Shown here: piece after piece, positions 37,250 to 45,223 of the stretch
How positions within the stretch are numbered: the first letter of the stretch is position 1
How the letters are laid out: every line of letters begins with the position of its first letter
Source of the DNA: Aeromonas cavernicola
GTDB lineage: Bacteria > Pseudomonadota > Gammaproteobacteria > Enterobacterales > Aeromonadaceae
Length of the DNA: 55,943 bases
Assembly: GCF_002795305.1 (NCBI RefSeq)
Contig: NZ_PGGC01000059.1
Span: forward strand, 1-55,943
Reading direction: 5' to 3'
Notes under the pieces: generated by a model
What the model was told of the DNA's origin: nothing
Seen by the model: the letters and a program-made list of their open reading frames with translations, nothing else
Databases searched by the model: none
Translations under genes and position numbers: made by a program

Positions 37250-38250
37250 CTTTTTGTTTCTCCGAAAAACTGAGGAATAGCGAGAGCTAAACCCTTTGCG
37301 ACGGCTTGGTCGTGAAGTTGCTTACCTAATGCCAGATCCAGCATGCCCATACCAAAAGGCGAGTAGATACTGGGTTTGCTCTTATCCGGCGTAATATGCC
37401 CCAACATCAATTCAGCTAAGGTGCCATGAACAAAGTGGCGATCACCGCAACGCTGCTCGGCCAGATGGGGGCTGGTATTGGCTTTTAAGCAATGCTCAAC
37501 ATCATCAAACAAGTTCCAAGCCTGAAAAATAAGCTCGGGGGCCACATCACGTAGCGAGATATTGAGCACGATTTGACCTGGCGCCAGCTCAGTAGAAGCT
37601 GGCACGTACGGGGTGCCGGCACTGGTAGCGAAAACCAGAATATCGGCATGTAAGACCTGCTCCAGCTCATTGGCGATGGTTTTCTTACCAGATAGCTTCT
37701 CGCCAACATGCTGCTGTAATGCCACCCCATAAGCGGGGTCTTGGTCATAAAAAAGGATCTCGTTGGGGCTCCAATCATCCGCAATGAACATATCTGCAAT
37801 ATTTCTGGCAATGACTCCTGCCCCGATAAAGGCAATAGAACCAACTCGTTTTGATTGGCCATTCAACCAATATGCACCTAACACCGCAGACGCTGCTGTG
37901 CGAGCAGCACTGATGAGAGATGCTTCTAAACAGGCAAATGGATAGCCCGTTTCATGATCGTTTAATATCAGTACAGCGGAGGCTCGTGGAATACCACTTT
38001 GAATATTGGCTGGAAAACTAGATATCCATTTTAAACCTGATACTTTCTCTTCCGCATTAATTGCCGCAGGCAAGGCAATAATACGGTTATCTGGATTATC
38101 AGGAAATCGTAAAAAATAACTATCAGGGTTAATGGTCTTACCATAATGATGGTCGATATAAGCAGCCTTTACACATTCAATAACACTACGCGGGTCTGCA
38201 CAAAGCAGTGTTTTAATCGTACATCCTGTAACAACATTAAAACTAAACAT
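37243..38250 (-). CDS. SbnB-like dehydrogenase (L-2,3-diaminopropionate synthesis)
   Basis: This 335-residue protein of the ornithine cyclodeaminase/mu-crystallin family aligns with Staphylococcus aureus SbnB. It shares DNRIIALPA, SGLKWI, PRASAVLILND, TGYPFACLEASLISAARTAA, the Rossmann loop IGAGVIARN (143-148) and the late PFGMGMLDLA. SbnB oxidatively hydrolyses N-(1-amino-1-carboxy-2-ethyl)-glutamate with NAD+ to give L-2,3-diaminopropionate and 2-oxoglutarate. The start lies 24 bases after the SbnA-like gene. This pairing is diagnostic for the pathway. The ribosome-binding region (ATTAAGATGGAAT) is AT-rich. Confidence 0.87.
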   Translation of the reverse strand: MFSFNVVTGCTIKTLLCADPRSVIECVKAAYIDHHYGKTINPDSYFLRFPDNPDNRIIALPAAINAEEKVSGLKWISSFPANIQSGIPRASAVLILNDHETGYPFACLEASLISAARTAASAVLGAYWLNGQSKRVGSIAFIGAGVIARNIADMFIADDWSPNEILFYDQDPAYGVALQQHVGEKLSGKKTIANELEQVLHADILVFATSAGTPYVPASTELAPGQIVLNISLRDVAPELIFQAWNLFDDVEHCLKANTSPHLAEQRCGDRHFVHGTLAELMLGHITPDKSKPSIYSPFGMGMLDLALGKQLHDQAVAKGLALAIPQFFGETKRW

Positions 38251-38274
38251 AAATATTCCATCTTAATAAAGGTG

Positions 38275-39252
38275 TTATTTTATAGTCACTAGTTCAAAGG
38301 ATTCATTAACCCATTCATCATTATAAATAGTATCCAGGTATCGCTCGCCAAAATCAGGAGAAATAGCCACTACGGTTGATCCTGGTTCAATACGAGTATG
38401 CCATTTATATAATGCCGACATGACCGTCCCGGTAGATCCTCCCGCCAACAAACCATAGCGCCGAGCCAGCTGACGGCAGGTCATCACAGCTTCTGCTTCT
38501 GGTATTAGCTCAAAGGCATAAATACCCGCAGGTTGATATATTCCAGGACGGTGGCTAGAGCCTAACCCAGGAATAACTCGCCGCCCAGGCGGCACCCCAA
38601 AGGTGACCGAGCCGATACTATCGACAGCAATGATCCGAGTATCTGGACTGAGCGTAGCGAAATGCTGCAAACACCCCATCAGGGTGCCCGTTGTACCAGC
38701 ACCAATAAACAAATAATCAATTTTATCAAATGTATCGGTAATAGCTGTCGCTGTCGTATTGGCATGCATAGCGGGATTTTTATGATTTTCATATTGGTTC
38801 AACCATACATATCGCTGATCTTCTGCAATACAGCCTTTTATATATGAAATTCTTGAGCCGAGAAAACCACCATTAATATCTCGATGCTCGATCATAACAA
38901 TCCGAGTCCCTAATGCTTTCATATATCTTATATTGCTAGGCATTGCATTGGGGTCAACGACACAGACAAATTGATAGCCTCGCTCTGCACAAATAATACT
39001 CAGTGCGACGCCTAAACTACCTGATGAAGATTCAATTAATATGGTATCTTCATTAATTACGTTACGGTTTTCAAGATCACTTATCATGCCCAAAGCGGCT
39101 TTCATTTTAATTGAGCCGGATGGGTTCATCGCTTCTATTTTTAGATACGCATTAATACCAGATAGTTCGTAAAGAGGAAGAAAATTGTAATCATGGATCA
39201 TAGCTGACAGCGGACCAACCTTAGCGATTGGCCCTTGGATATCGCGATACAT
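38275..39252 (-). CDS. SbnA-like PLP synthase (L-2,3-diaminopropionate synthesis)
   Basis: This 325-residue fold-type II PLP enzyme looks like a cysteine synthase but matches SbnA of S. aureus better: MNPSGSIKMKA with PLP Lys49, ESSSGSLGVAL, CVVDPNAMPSNIRYMKALG, NQYENHKNPAMH, AVDSIGSVTFG, LAGGSTGTVM and the C-terminal GERYLDTIYNDEW. SbnA replaces the phosphate of O-phosphoserine with glutamate. The start among ATG 39252 and 39258 is uncertain; 39252 has GGA seven bases upstream. The gene is markedly AT-rich (21 G/C of 60 in 39001-39060), unlike most of the window. It is first in a five-gene operon. Confidence 0.87.
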   Translation of the reverse strand: MYRDIQGPIAKVGPLSAMIHDYNFLPLYELSGINAYLKIEAMNPSGSIKMKAALGMISDLENRNVINEDTILIESSSGSLGVALSIICAERGYQFVCVVDPNAMPSNIRYMKALGTRIVMIEHRDINGGFLGSRISYIKGCIAEDQRYVWLNQYENHKNPAMHANTTATAITDTFDKIDYLFIGAGTTGTLMGCLQHFATLSPDTRIIAVDSIGSVTFGVPPGRRVIPGLGSSHRPGIYQPAGIYAFELIPEAEAVMTCRQLARRYGLLAGGSTGTVMSALYKWHTRIEPGSTVVAISPDFGERYLDTIYNDEWVNESFELVTIK

Positions 39253-39752
39253 AGTCATTCCATATAATATTATTAGGCATAACACAGTCATTTTTGACTT
39301 TATTATTAATAACATTATCTGAAATGGGATTCAATATAGCCTCACCTGCCAAGGTTCCACACTATTAACTGATTTTTATATTTTTTTTGAAGGTTACTGC
39401 TGCTAGCAAAGCGCTTATAACGGAATTTTTTTCCGCTTTCTTGCTGTCATAGCAACATCTATCGTCAAATTTTGCTCAAAAAGAGCGCATGTTATATCGA
39501 CTAGCAATAGATAAACTAACGAGATTTAATATCAGAAAAATTTTTATGGCATCAGCCAGCATCCGACACTCGCCAGCCGAGCGCGTATTTATACCAACTC
39601 AGTATCTTCAAGTGCACGACCTGAAAATGATTGAACACATCGGGATATATGCTCAATAGGCCAGCGCTAGCAGCCTCTCGTGGGAATAGCTAATGCTGAT
39701 TGCATTGCCATTAGGTGCTATAGCGCCGTGGTGAGGATAAATCAAAAAATAA
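39253..39752. other. AT-rich intergenic region upstream of the sbnA-like operon
   Basis: About 500 bases hold no convincing gene. The operon promoter must lie here on the minus strand, but no strong -35/-10 pair or clear Fur box was found. A short GCGGAA...TTCCG inverted repeat lies near 39432-39456. A 37-codon frame at 39546 on the plus strand lacks a ribosome-binding site. The composition suggests acquired DNA inserted beside the tRNA genes. Confidence 0.45.
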
Positions 39753-39782
39753 AAAAGCCCCTGTCTTGCGACAGGGGCTTTT
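39753..39782 (-). terminator. Terminator of the tRNA cluster
   Basis: A 13-base-pair perfect stem with a 4-base loop is followed on the minus strand by a T-run (TTTTTTATTTTTT region). It lies five bases past tRNA-Asn. Confidence 0.9.
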
Positions 39783-39787
39783 CGATG

Positions 39788-39863
39788 TGGCTCCTCCTGC
39801 TGGGCTCGAACCAGCGACCTGCGGATTAACAGTCCGTCGCTCTACCGACTGAGCTAAGGAGGA
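39788..39863 (-). tRNA. tRNA-Asn (anticodon GTT)
   Basis: This 76-base tRNA has encoded CCA, acceptor stem TCCTCCT/AGGAGGA, anticodon loop CTGTTAA with anticodon GTT, and a standard T arm (GGTTCGAGC). It is the last gene of the four-tRNA minus-strand cluster. Confidence 0.97.
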
Positions 39864-39871
39864 ATTATAAA

Positions 39872-39947
39872 TGGTGCCCAGAGACGGAATCGAACCGCCG
39901 ACACGGGGATTTTCAATCCCCTGCTCTACCGACTGAGCTATCTGGGC
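39872..39947 (-). tRNA. tRNA-Phe (anticodon GAA), copy 2
   Basis: This 76-base tRNA has encoded CCA, acceptor GCCCAGA, anticodon loop TTGAAAA with anticodon GAA. It is identical to the copy at 40078-40153. Confidence 0.97.
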
Positions 39948-39950
39948 AAA

Positions 39951-40026
<76 letters not shown>

Positions 40027-40077
40027 ACACTTTAAACCTTTGTGCATGTAAACATTATATTTCATTGCACCTATATG

Positions 40078-40153
40078 TGGTGCCCAGAGACGGAATCGAA
40101 CCGCCGACACGGGGATTTTCAATCCCCTGCTCTACCGACTGAGCTATCTGGGC
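40078..40153 (-). tRNA. tRNA-Phe (anticodon GAA), copy 1
   Basis: This is the first gene of the cluster, 76 bases with encoded CCA and anticodon GAA, identical to copy 2. The cluster promoter lies just upstream and the gene starts nine bases after its -10. Confidence 0.97.
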
Positions 40154-40162
40154 GTGGCCGCT

Positions 40163-40191
40163 ATTAAACGGATTTTAGGGCAAGTGGTCAA
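40163..40191 (-). promoter_or_regulatory. Promoter of the Phe-Thr-Phe-Asn tRNA cluster
   Basis: On the minus strand, TTGACC (40191-40186), a 17-base spacer and TTTAAT (40168-40163) are followed by a GC-rich discriminator (AGCGGCCAC). The leader before the first tRNA would be only one to three bases. It lies between plsY and the cluster. Confidence 0.75.
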
Positions 40192-40200
40192 CGGGAAATT

Positions 40201-40863
40201 TTACTTTTTATCTCGTTCGTCTTTTTTTTGCTCAACATCACCCATTTTTAGCGTTTTTTCATCACATCTGCGCCCTTTTTTTGGCCATAACCTTGGTTCT
40301 TCCCCCTTGAGTAGGCGAGCAATGTTCTCATGATGGCGGATGAGGATCAGACAAGAGAGCAACGAAACAGGCAACGTATACTCTGGCTTGAGCAAGTAGG
40401 TGAACAGTGGCGTTAACAACACCGTGATAATCGACGCCAATGATGAGTAACCGCTCACCAACAACACCAATAGCCAAGACCCCATCACGACGCCCCCCAT
40501 GGTGAAACCAATGGGCATCATGGTCCCTAGCGCTGTTGCTACCCCTTTACCACCCCGAAAATGAAAAAAAATGGGGTACATATGGCCAAGGCAGGCGGCA
40601 ACCCCAATAAAGCCAAGATAGACAGGCTTAATCTGTAAGTACCAGGCAAGATAAACAGGAATCGTGCCCTTCAATATATCAAGCAGTAGCACGACGAGTG
40701 CTGCTATCCGTCCGCCCAGACGCAACACATTAGTTGCACCAGGATTGCCGGAGCCGTGGTCTCGCGGGTCAGGTAACCCTGTGAGACGAGAAACCAGCAC
40801 AGCACTGGATAGCGAGCCACCCAGATAAGCCAGAATAATCATGAAAATCGTCAGGGCTGTCAT
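40201..40863 (-). CDS. plsY: Glycerol-3-phosphate acyltransferase PlsY
   Basis: This 220-residue polytopic inner-membrane enzyme transfers the acyl group from acyl-phosphate to glycerol-3-phosphate, the first step of phospholipid synthesis. The conserved loops GSGNPGATN and [18 protein letters not shown] are present, between about five to seven hydrophobic segments. A charged lysine-rich tail ([17 protein letters not shown] to the end) extends beyond E. coli PlsY (205 residues). ATG 40863 gives the usual N terminus. It is divergent from folB, the same arrangement as ygiH-folB in E. coli. Confidence 0.94.
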   Translation of the reverse strand: MTALTIFMIILAYLGGSLSSAVLVSRLTGLPDPRDHGSGNPGATNVLRLGGRIAALVVLLLDILKGTIPVYLAWYLQIKPVYLGFIGVAACLGHMYPIFFHFRGGKGVATALGTMMPIGFTMGGVVMGSWLLVLLVSGYSSLASIITVLLTPLFTYLLKPEYTLPVSLLSCLILIRHHENIARLLKGEEPRLWPKKGRRCDEKTLKMGDVEQKKDERDKK

Positions 40864-41045
40864 CTTGGTCGTTCTTACCACGAAATGAATGGGGTATGAT
40901 GCAGGCCACATTATCTGGATATGGCTTGGAGTTGCCCAGCAATACGCCCTCCAAAACCGCTCCTGCGCGGTAACCTAGTTACCAAACCTGCATCCCTGCG
41001 CTGTCATCACAGCGAACCAATTTAGAGTAAAGAAGAAGTACTGTC

Positions 41046-41417
41046 ATGGACAAGGTGTTTATTCGCGGACTCGAAGTGTTGGCCACTATCGGTGTTTATG
41101 AGTGGGAGAAAGGCATTCGCCAAAAGCTCTGTTTCGACCTCGAAATGGGATTCGATAATCATCCTGCCGCCGCAACAGACGATATCACGCTGGCGCTCGA
41201 TTACGCCGATCTGTCTCGCAAGATTTGCGATCACGCGGCAACAACGGTGGTGGAACTGGTGGAAACCATGGCTGAGCAGATCGCCATGTTAGTGCTCTCT
41301 GATCGCCGCGTACATTGGGTAAGCGTCACGCTGACCAAACCGACAGCAGTCCCCAATGCTACTGGCGTCGGCGTTGAGATCCTGCGCCACCAAACCCACA
41401 CGGTGAGCCATCGCTGA
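41046..41417 (+). CDS. folB: Dihydroneopterin aldolase
   Basis: This 123-residue cytosolic enzyme cleaves (and epimerises) dihydroneopterin in folate synthesis. MDKVFIRGLEVLATIGVYEWEK is the family N terminus, with the base-binding glutamate in VELVETMAEQIA and the catalytic lysine in SVTLTKP. The length is near E. coli FolB (122). It overlaps folK by one base (TGATG). Confidence 0.94.
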   Translation: MDKVFIRGLEVLATIGVYEWEKGIRQKLCFDLEMGFDNHPAAATDDITLALDYADLSRKICDHAATTVVELVETMAEQIAMLVLSDRRVHWVSVTLTKPTAVPNATGVGVEILRHQTHTVSHR

Positions 41418-41953
41418 TGACCGCCATCTATATCAGTCTGGGTTCCAACATTGAACGGGAGCATCACATTCGGGCGGGGTTGGACGCGCTATATACGACG
41501 TTTGGTGAACTTACCGTTTCGCGGGTGTTCGAGAGTGCAGCCGTCGGCTTTCATGGCCGCCCTTTTTACAACTTGGTGGTAAGCGCAAAGACCGCCTTAC
41601 CATTAATGGCCGTGTGTCATCATCTGCGAACGATGGAATTTGCCCACGGTAGGGAAATGAATGCGAAGAAATTTGCACCGCGCACCCTCGACCTGGATCT
41701 TTTACTCTACGGCGACTTAGTCTGTGAAGCGCCTGTAGTGTTGCCGCGGGGCGAGATTCTTACCAATGCGTTTGTCTTATGGCCACTGGCCGAGCTTGCT
41801 CCGAGCTTGCGCCACCCCGTTGTCGGCCGCTCACTCGGTGAGCTATGGCAGGACTACGACAAGCAGGCACAACAACTCTCCCCCATCCCTTTTCACTGGC
41901 AACCACCGACGTTGCACCCGCACGATACCCGCGAGCAGCGGCTCGGCGTGTGA
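41417..41953 (+). CDS. folK: 2-amino-4-hydroxy-6-hydroxymethyldihydropteridine pyrophosphokinase
   Basis: This 178-residue enzyme transfers pyrophosphate from ATP to hydroxymethyl-dihydropterin, the step after FolB. The N terminus YISLGSNIERE, the catalytic RTLDLDLLLYGD with the two magnesium aspartates, and the late AFVLWPLAELAP are typical of HPPK. It is translationally coupled to folB. A second FolK-like gene lies at 50612; this one is the better match to the canonical enzyme. Confidence 0.92.
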   Translation: MTAIYISLGSNIEREHHIRAGLDALYTTFGELTVSRVFESAAVGFHGRPFYNLVVSAKTALPLMAVCHHLRTMEFAHGREMNAKKFAPRTLDLDLLLYGDLVCEAPVVLPRGEILTNAFVLWPLAELAPSLRHPVVGRSLGELWQDYDKQAQQLSPIPFHWQPPTLHPHDTREQRLGV

Positions 41954-41999
41954 TAAGAGCCGCCTTGAGATGTATTCAGCTCAAGGCGTGTTCGCAAAC

Positions 42000-42461
42000 T
42001 TAAAAATCACCTTCTTCCATGTACTCTTGGGCGCATTCCACTAGCTGTGGCCACAGCTCTTCGGGCACCCATCCATCGGGATCATCTTCGTCCCCATCGT
42101 ACTGGCTCCAGAAATAGCGACGCAGGCCAGAGGCAAATTCATCGCTGACTTCTGCAAGTTCCGATAGTGGTCCGAGCCACGCGATACGGCGCAAACCAGA
42201 GGCCAGGTCATTAATAGCATCCATCAAAATGCGGTCATCCGTGCTTTGTTCCACCAATAAGGCAAAGCGCGATCTAGCTTGTTCGATTTGGTCGTCATCT
42301 AACTCACCGATATCGGCCAGCTGGTCGACAAAATCTTCCTGCAGAAAGGCAATTACACCCCTTCGCTCTTCAAACCACTGGATCTGGGCTCCTTTTCTGC
42401 CCAACAATGAGGCATCAAACGAATCGTCAAGGTGACACAGCGCCCATGGATCATCTGTCAT
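42000..42461 (-). CDS. Acidic hypothetical protein (153 aa)
   Basis: This 153-residue, strongly acidic soluble protein is not recognised. The C-terminal part is rich in D and E (DGDEDDPDGWVPEELWPQ) and aromatic residues; there is no signal peptide or membrane segment. AAGGAAG lies six bases before the ATG, so it is very likely translated. It follows the sensor kinase gene on the same strand by 38 bases and is convergent with folK, 46 bases away. Residues such as W, Y and acidic clusters suggest a protein-binding role, but no function is proposed. Confidence 0.7.
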   Translation of the reverse strand: MTDDPWALCHLDDSFDASLLGRKGAQIQWFEERRGVIAFLQEDFVDQLADIGELDDDQIEQARSRFALLVEQSTDDRILMDAINDLASGLRRIAWLGPLSELAEVSDEFASGLRRYFWSQYDGDEDDPDGWVPEELWPQLVECAQEYMEEGDF

Positions 42462-42499
42462 GGTTATCTTCCTTAGCTAAAAAAGAGCCCATATTAGGC

Positions 42500-43849
42500 C
42501 TAGCTCACCACCCTTGCTACCTTGGGTAATGAAAGAGATGCCGCTAGCCCCCCCAACTCGGCACGCCCCATGATAAAGCTGCCTCGATATGCTTCCGCCA
42601 GACCTGCCACGATATTGAGGCCCAATCCAGACCCGGGTACCTTTTCATCCAGCCTGACACCGCGTAGCACCGATCTTGCAATCTCATCTTCACTCATCCC
42701 TGGCCCATCATCTTCAATGCGCAAGGTGATCCAGCCACCGAGATCAGCACTAGAAATCCGCAATTGGCTGGCTGACCATTTAAATGCATTTTCCAGCACA
42801 TTCCCTACCATTTCGTCAAAATCCTGCTCTTCGACGCCGACGGCGAGATCCGCAGGGACTTGTAGATCCACCGTTTTATGCGGATAGAGGCGAGAAAAAG
42901 CACGGCAGATGTATTCCACCCTTGCCCGCACAGGGGTGGATACCCCGAGAATTTTCGCGGCACCGGTGACTCTGGCTTTGCCAAGGTGATAATCGATATG
43001 ACGCTGGATCTGATCAAGCTGCTCCCCGAGCGCGCACTGTTCCTCAGGCGGCAGCTGAGCGACCTGATTACGCAAAATACTGAGGGGAGTTTTTAATGTA
43101 TGCGCCAAGTTACCGGTATGGGAGCGGGCCCGCTGCAACAACTCGCCGTAGTGGTGTAGCAGGCGGTTGATATCTTCCACTAATGGCTGAATTTCTAGCG
43201 GATACCGTAGGCGGAAGCTCTCTTGATGTCCCTGATGGACTCGCCCCAACTCACGACGTAGCAACTGAAGTGGGCGTAGCCCATAGATAACCTGAAACAT
43301 AAACCCGAGCACTAACCCAGCGGCCGCAAAAACAAGCCCAAAAAACAAGCTGATGCGCGTCTTTTTTAATGTTTGCGTCAGCACGCTGCTGTCTTTCGCA
43401 ATCACCAAGGTGAACACACGATCTGACCCCGGTAGCAAAATAGTGCGAGTCATAATGAGTAATGGCTCTTTATTGGGCCCTTTACCGATAAACAGATCAG
43501 GGCCACCGAACGCAGATTTAAGGCCCTGGGTTTTGAGGCTGGTGTCCCACAAGGAGCGTGACCGCCCGATCACCCGCCCCTCTGACTCCACTTGCCAGTA
43601 GTAGCCAGAATAGGGCTGACGAAAGCGGGGATCGGTCATCGGCTCGGCCACCACTGGCATGCCATTTTGCTGTACTTCAAGGCGAGAGAGCAGGTCATAA
43701 ATCTGCAAGCGCAAGCCATCCGCTTCAGCGCCTTGCCAGTAACTGCGCATCATGGTCTGTAAGCCAAACCCTGTTGCAAATAAGAACAGCCCGCACCACA
43801 CCAACGCAATCGCGAGTAATCGCCCACGTAACGTGCGCACCAGCCTCAC
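42500..43849 (-). CDS. Sensor histidine kinase, PhoQ-like
   Basis: This 449-residue inner-membrane kinase has two membrane segments (about 12-32 and 165-190) around a periplasmic domain of about 130 residues. HAMP, the phospho-accepting His250 in NLAHTLKTPL, the N box NVLENAFKWS and the G boxes DDGPGM and GSGLGLNIV follow. The HTLKTPL form and layout resemble PhoQ more than EnvZ. The GTG start has AGGG seven bases upstream. It follows its response regulator by 37 bases. PepSY proteins flank the operon, which points to sensing cationic peptides, metals or envelope stress, as in Vibrio CarRS/VprAB. The ligand is unknown. Confidence 0.88.
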   Translation of the reverse strand: MRLVRTLRGRLLAIALVWCGLFLFATGFGLQTMMRSYWQGAEADGLRLQIYDLLSRLEVQQNGMPVVAEPMTDPRFRQPYSGYYWQVESEGRVIGRSRSLWDTSLKTQGLKSAFGGPDLFIGKGPNKEPLLIMTRTILLPGSDRVFTLVIAKDSSVLTQTLKKTRISLFFGLVFAAAGLVLGFMFQVIYGLRPLQLLRRELGRVHQGHQESFRLRYPLEIQPLVEDINRLLHHYGELLQRARSHTGNLAHTLKTPLSILRNQVAQLPPEEQCALGEQLDQIQRHIDYHLGKARVTGAAKILGVSTPVRARVEYICRAFSRLYPHKTVDLQVPADLAVGVEEQDFDEMVGNVLENAFKWSASQLRISSADLGGWITLRIEDDGPGMSEDEIARSVLRGVRLDEKVPGSGLGLNIVAGLAEAYRGSFIMGRAELGGLAASLSLPKVARVVS

Positions 43850-43886
43850 TGAGTGGCCCTGCAGAGACCGTTATTCAGGTGACGGT

Positions 43887-44543
43887 TCATTCGTTAATCC
43901 GATAGCCAAGACCACGAACGGTCTCAATGAGATCAGAATTGGTCTTCTTACGAATGCGCCCGATAAATACCTCAACGGTATTCGAATCACGATCGAAATC
44001 TTGGGCATAAATATGGTCAATCAGCTCACTACGGGATACCACCTTGCCGCGATGCTGCATCAAATATCCCAATACGCGAAACTCGTGAGCAGTTAACCTA
44101 ATCGGCGTGCCTTCGTACCACACCTGCGATGCTGACACATCAAGGCGCACACCACCGATTTCTAAAATAGAGCTCGCATTACCTGCCGCTCGGCGCACCA
44201 ACGCATGCACCCTAGCCACCAGCTCTGCGACCTGAAATGGCTTGGTGAGATAGTCATCCGCTCCAGCATTGAGGCCTTCAATCTTCTCGTGCAATTGACT
44301 ACGAGCGGTCAGAACCAACACCGGGATATCAATTCCCTTGCTACGCCACTCTTTTAACACGCTCAGCCCATCGCGCCCTGGTAGCCCTAGATCGAGGACA
44401 ATCGCATCATAAGGCTCTGTTTCACCAAGAAATCCCGCTTCATTACCATCGTGGCAAAGGTCGGTGACAAAACCCGATTGGCGCAGCTGTTCCGCTAACT
44501 GACCGGCCAAGGTTTTTTCATCTTCAACTATCAGAATTCGCAT
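43887..44543 (-). CDS. OmpR/PhoP-type response regulator
   Basis: This 218-residue regulator has a receiver domain with phospho-acceptor Asp51 (VLDLGLPG), conserved Lys in LTKPF, and a winged-helix DNA-binding domain (LTAHEFRVLGYLMQHRGKVVSRSEL, VEVFIGRIRKK, ETVRGLGYR). ATG 44543 has GGAG seven bases upstream; the longer frame to 44567 would overlap the PepSY gene. It is second in the order PepSY, regulator, kinase on the minus strand. It probably controls envelope-modification genes. Confidence 0.92.
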   Translation of the reverse strand: MRILIVEDEKTLAGQLAEQLRQSGFVTDLCHDGNEAGFLGETEPYDAIVLDLGLPGRDGLSVLKEWRSKGIDIPVLVLTARSQLHEKIEGLNAGADDYLTKPFQVAELVARVHALVRRAAGNASSILEIGGVRLDVSASQVWYEGTPIRLTAHEFRVLGYLMQHRGKVVSRSELIDHIYAQDFDRDSNTVEVFIGRIRKKTNSDLIETVRGLGYRINE

Positions 44544-44563
44544 CAAAGGACTCCAAATCAGGA

Positions 44564-44899
44564 TCACTCTTCCGCTATCGGGAGCCTCTTTGGCTCAAAT
44601 AGCCGCTCCAGATGGTGGCCTCTGGCCCATACCATCTCGAGATTATCGGCCCGATAGGCAACCTTCATCACACTGTTTTTTCTGTCAATGACTCGCAATT
44701 CATAGAGCCAGATGCCATCTTCTTCGCCGAGATCAACCCGTAGCACCCGCACTGGTAACTTAGCGGCGAGCACCAACATCTCATGAAAAGGTCGCACCCG
44801 CCCCTCCAGCACAGCCTGTTGTAACTGGGCTTCATCAGGCGTATTCGCCAGCCCTAGCGTTGACCACAACAAGCACAAAAGAGGGAGCCACCTATTCAT
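44564..44899 (-). CDS. PepSY-domain small exported protein
   Basis: This 111-residue protein starts with a signal peptide (MNRWLPLLCLLWSTLGLANT) and carries a PepSY-like fold, with PVRVLRVDLGEEDGIWLYELRVIDR. It lies 20 bases before the response regulator gene. PepSY proteins often bind or inhibit proteases and sometimes modulate two-component sensors in the periplasm, so it may be an accessory input for the kinase. That function is inferred from position. Confidence 0.8.
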   Translation of the reverse strand: MNRWLPLLCLLWSTLGLANTPDEAQLQQAVLEGRVRPFHEMLVLAAKLPVRVLRVDLGEEDGIWLYELRVIDRKNSVMKVAYRADNLEMVWARGHHLERLFEPKRLPIAEE

Positions 44900-44968
44900 G
44901 GATGATTCATCTCCAAAAAACTAACCTACTGTGGTTTATAGTCTGCCAGCAATGAATCAGGAATGAAT

Positions 44969-45208
44969 ATGATCTCGCGCTGCGTCTTGTTAACTCTGTT
45001 ACTCCTCAACACCGCATGGGCAAACCCCCATCGCCTTGATATGGCAGCACTGGTTAAATTACTGCTGGCACAGGGTTATCACGATATCCGTGAGATAGAG
45101 CTTGAGGGGGAGACATTTGAAGTGAAAACACTCAATCGACAAGACCAGACAGTTAGTCTGATCGTTGATGCCCATACCGGTGAAATCAAACAACAAACGA
45201 CCAAATAG
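44969..45208 (+). CDS. Small PepSY-domain exported protein, divergent
   Basis: This 79-residue protein has a signal peptide (MISRCVLLTLLLLNTAWA) and a single PepSY repeat (LLLAQGYHDIREIELEGETFEV, IVDAHTGEIK). ATG 44969 follows AGGA by six bases; ATG 44963 lies on it. It is divergent from the other PepSY gene with 69 bases between, so both may answer to the same regulator. It ends 15 bases before msrQ on the opposite strand. Confidence 0.8.
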   Translation: MISRCVLLTLLLLNTAWANPHRLDMAALVKLLLAQGYHDIREIELEGETFEVKTLNRQDQTVSLIVDAHTGEIKQQTTK

Positions 45209-45223
45209 ACCCAGCGTGCAGCG

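Noticed and set aside
38275..39252. Ordinary cysteine synthase (CysK/CysM) call for the PLP enzyme
   Set aside because: The adjacent SbnB-like gene and SbnA-type segments such as the GERYLDTIYNDEW end make an SbnA role more likely.
39546..39659. 37-codon plus-strand frame in the AT-rich gap
   Set aside because: There is no ribosome-binding site and no protein-like pattern; it is probably chance.
39253..39752. Fur box upstream of the SbnA-like gene
   Set aside because: No stretch close to the 19-base Fur consensus was found on either strand, so iron control cannot be claimed.
39788..39863. tRNA-Asn as a proven island attachment site
   Set aside because: No direct repeat of the tRNA 3' end and no integrase gene were found in the window.
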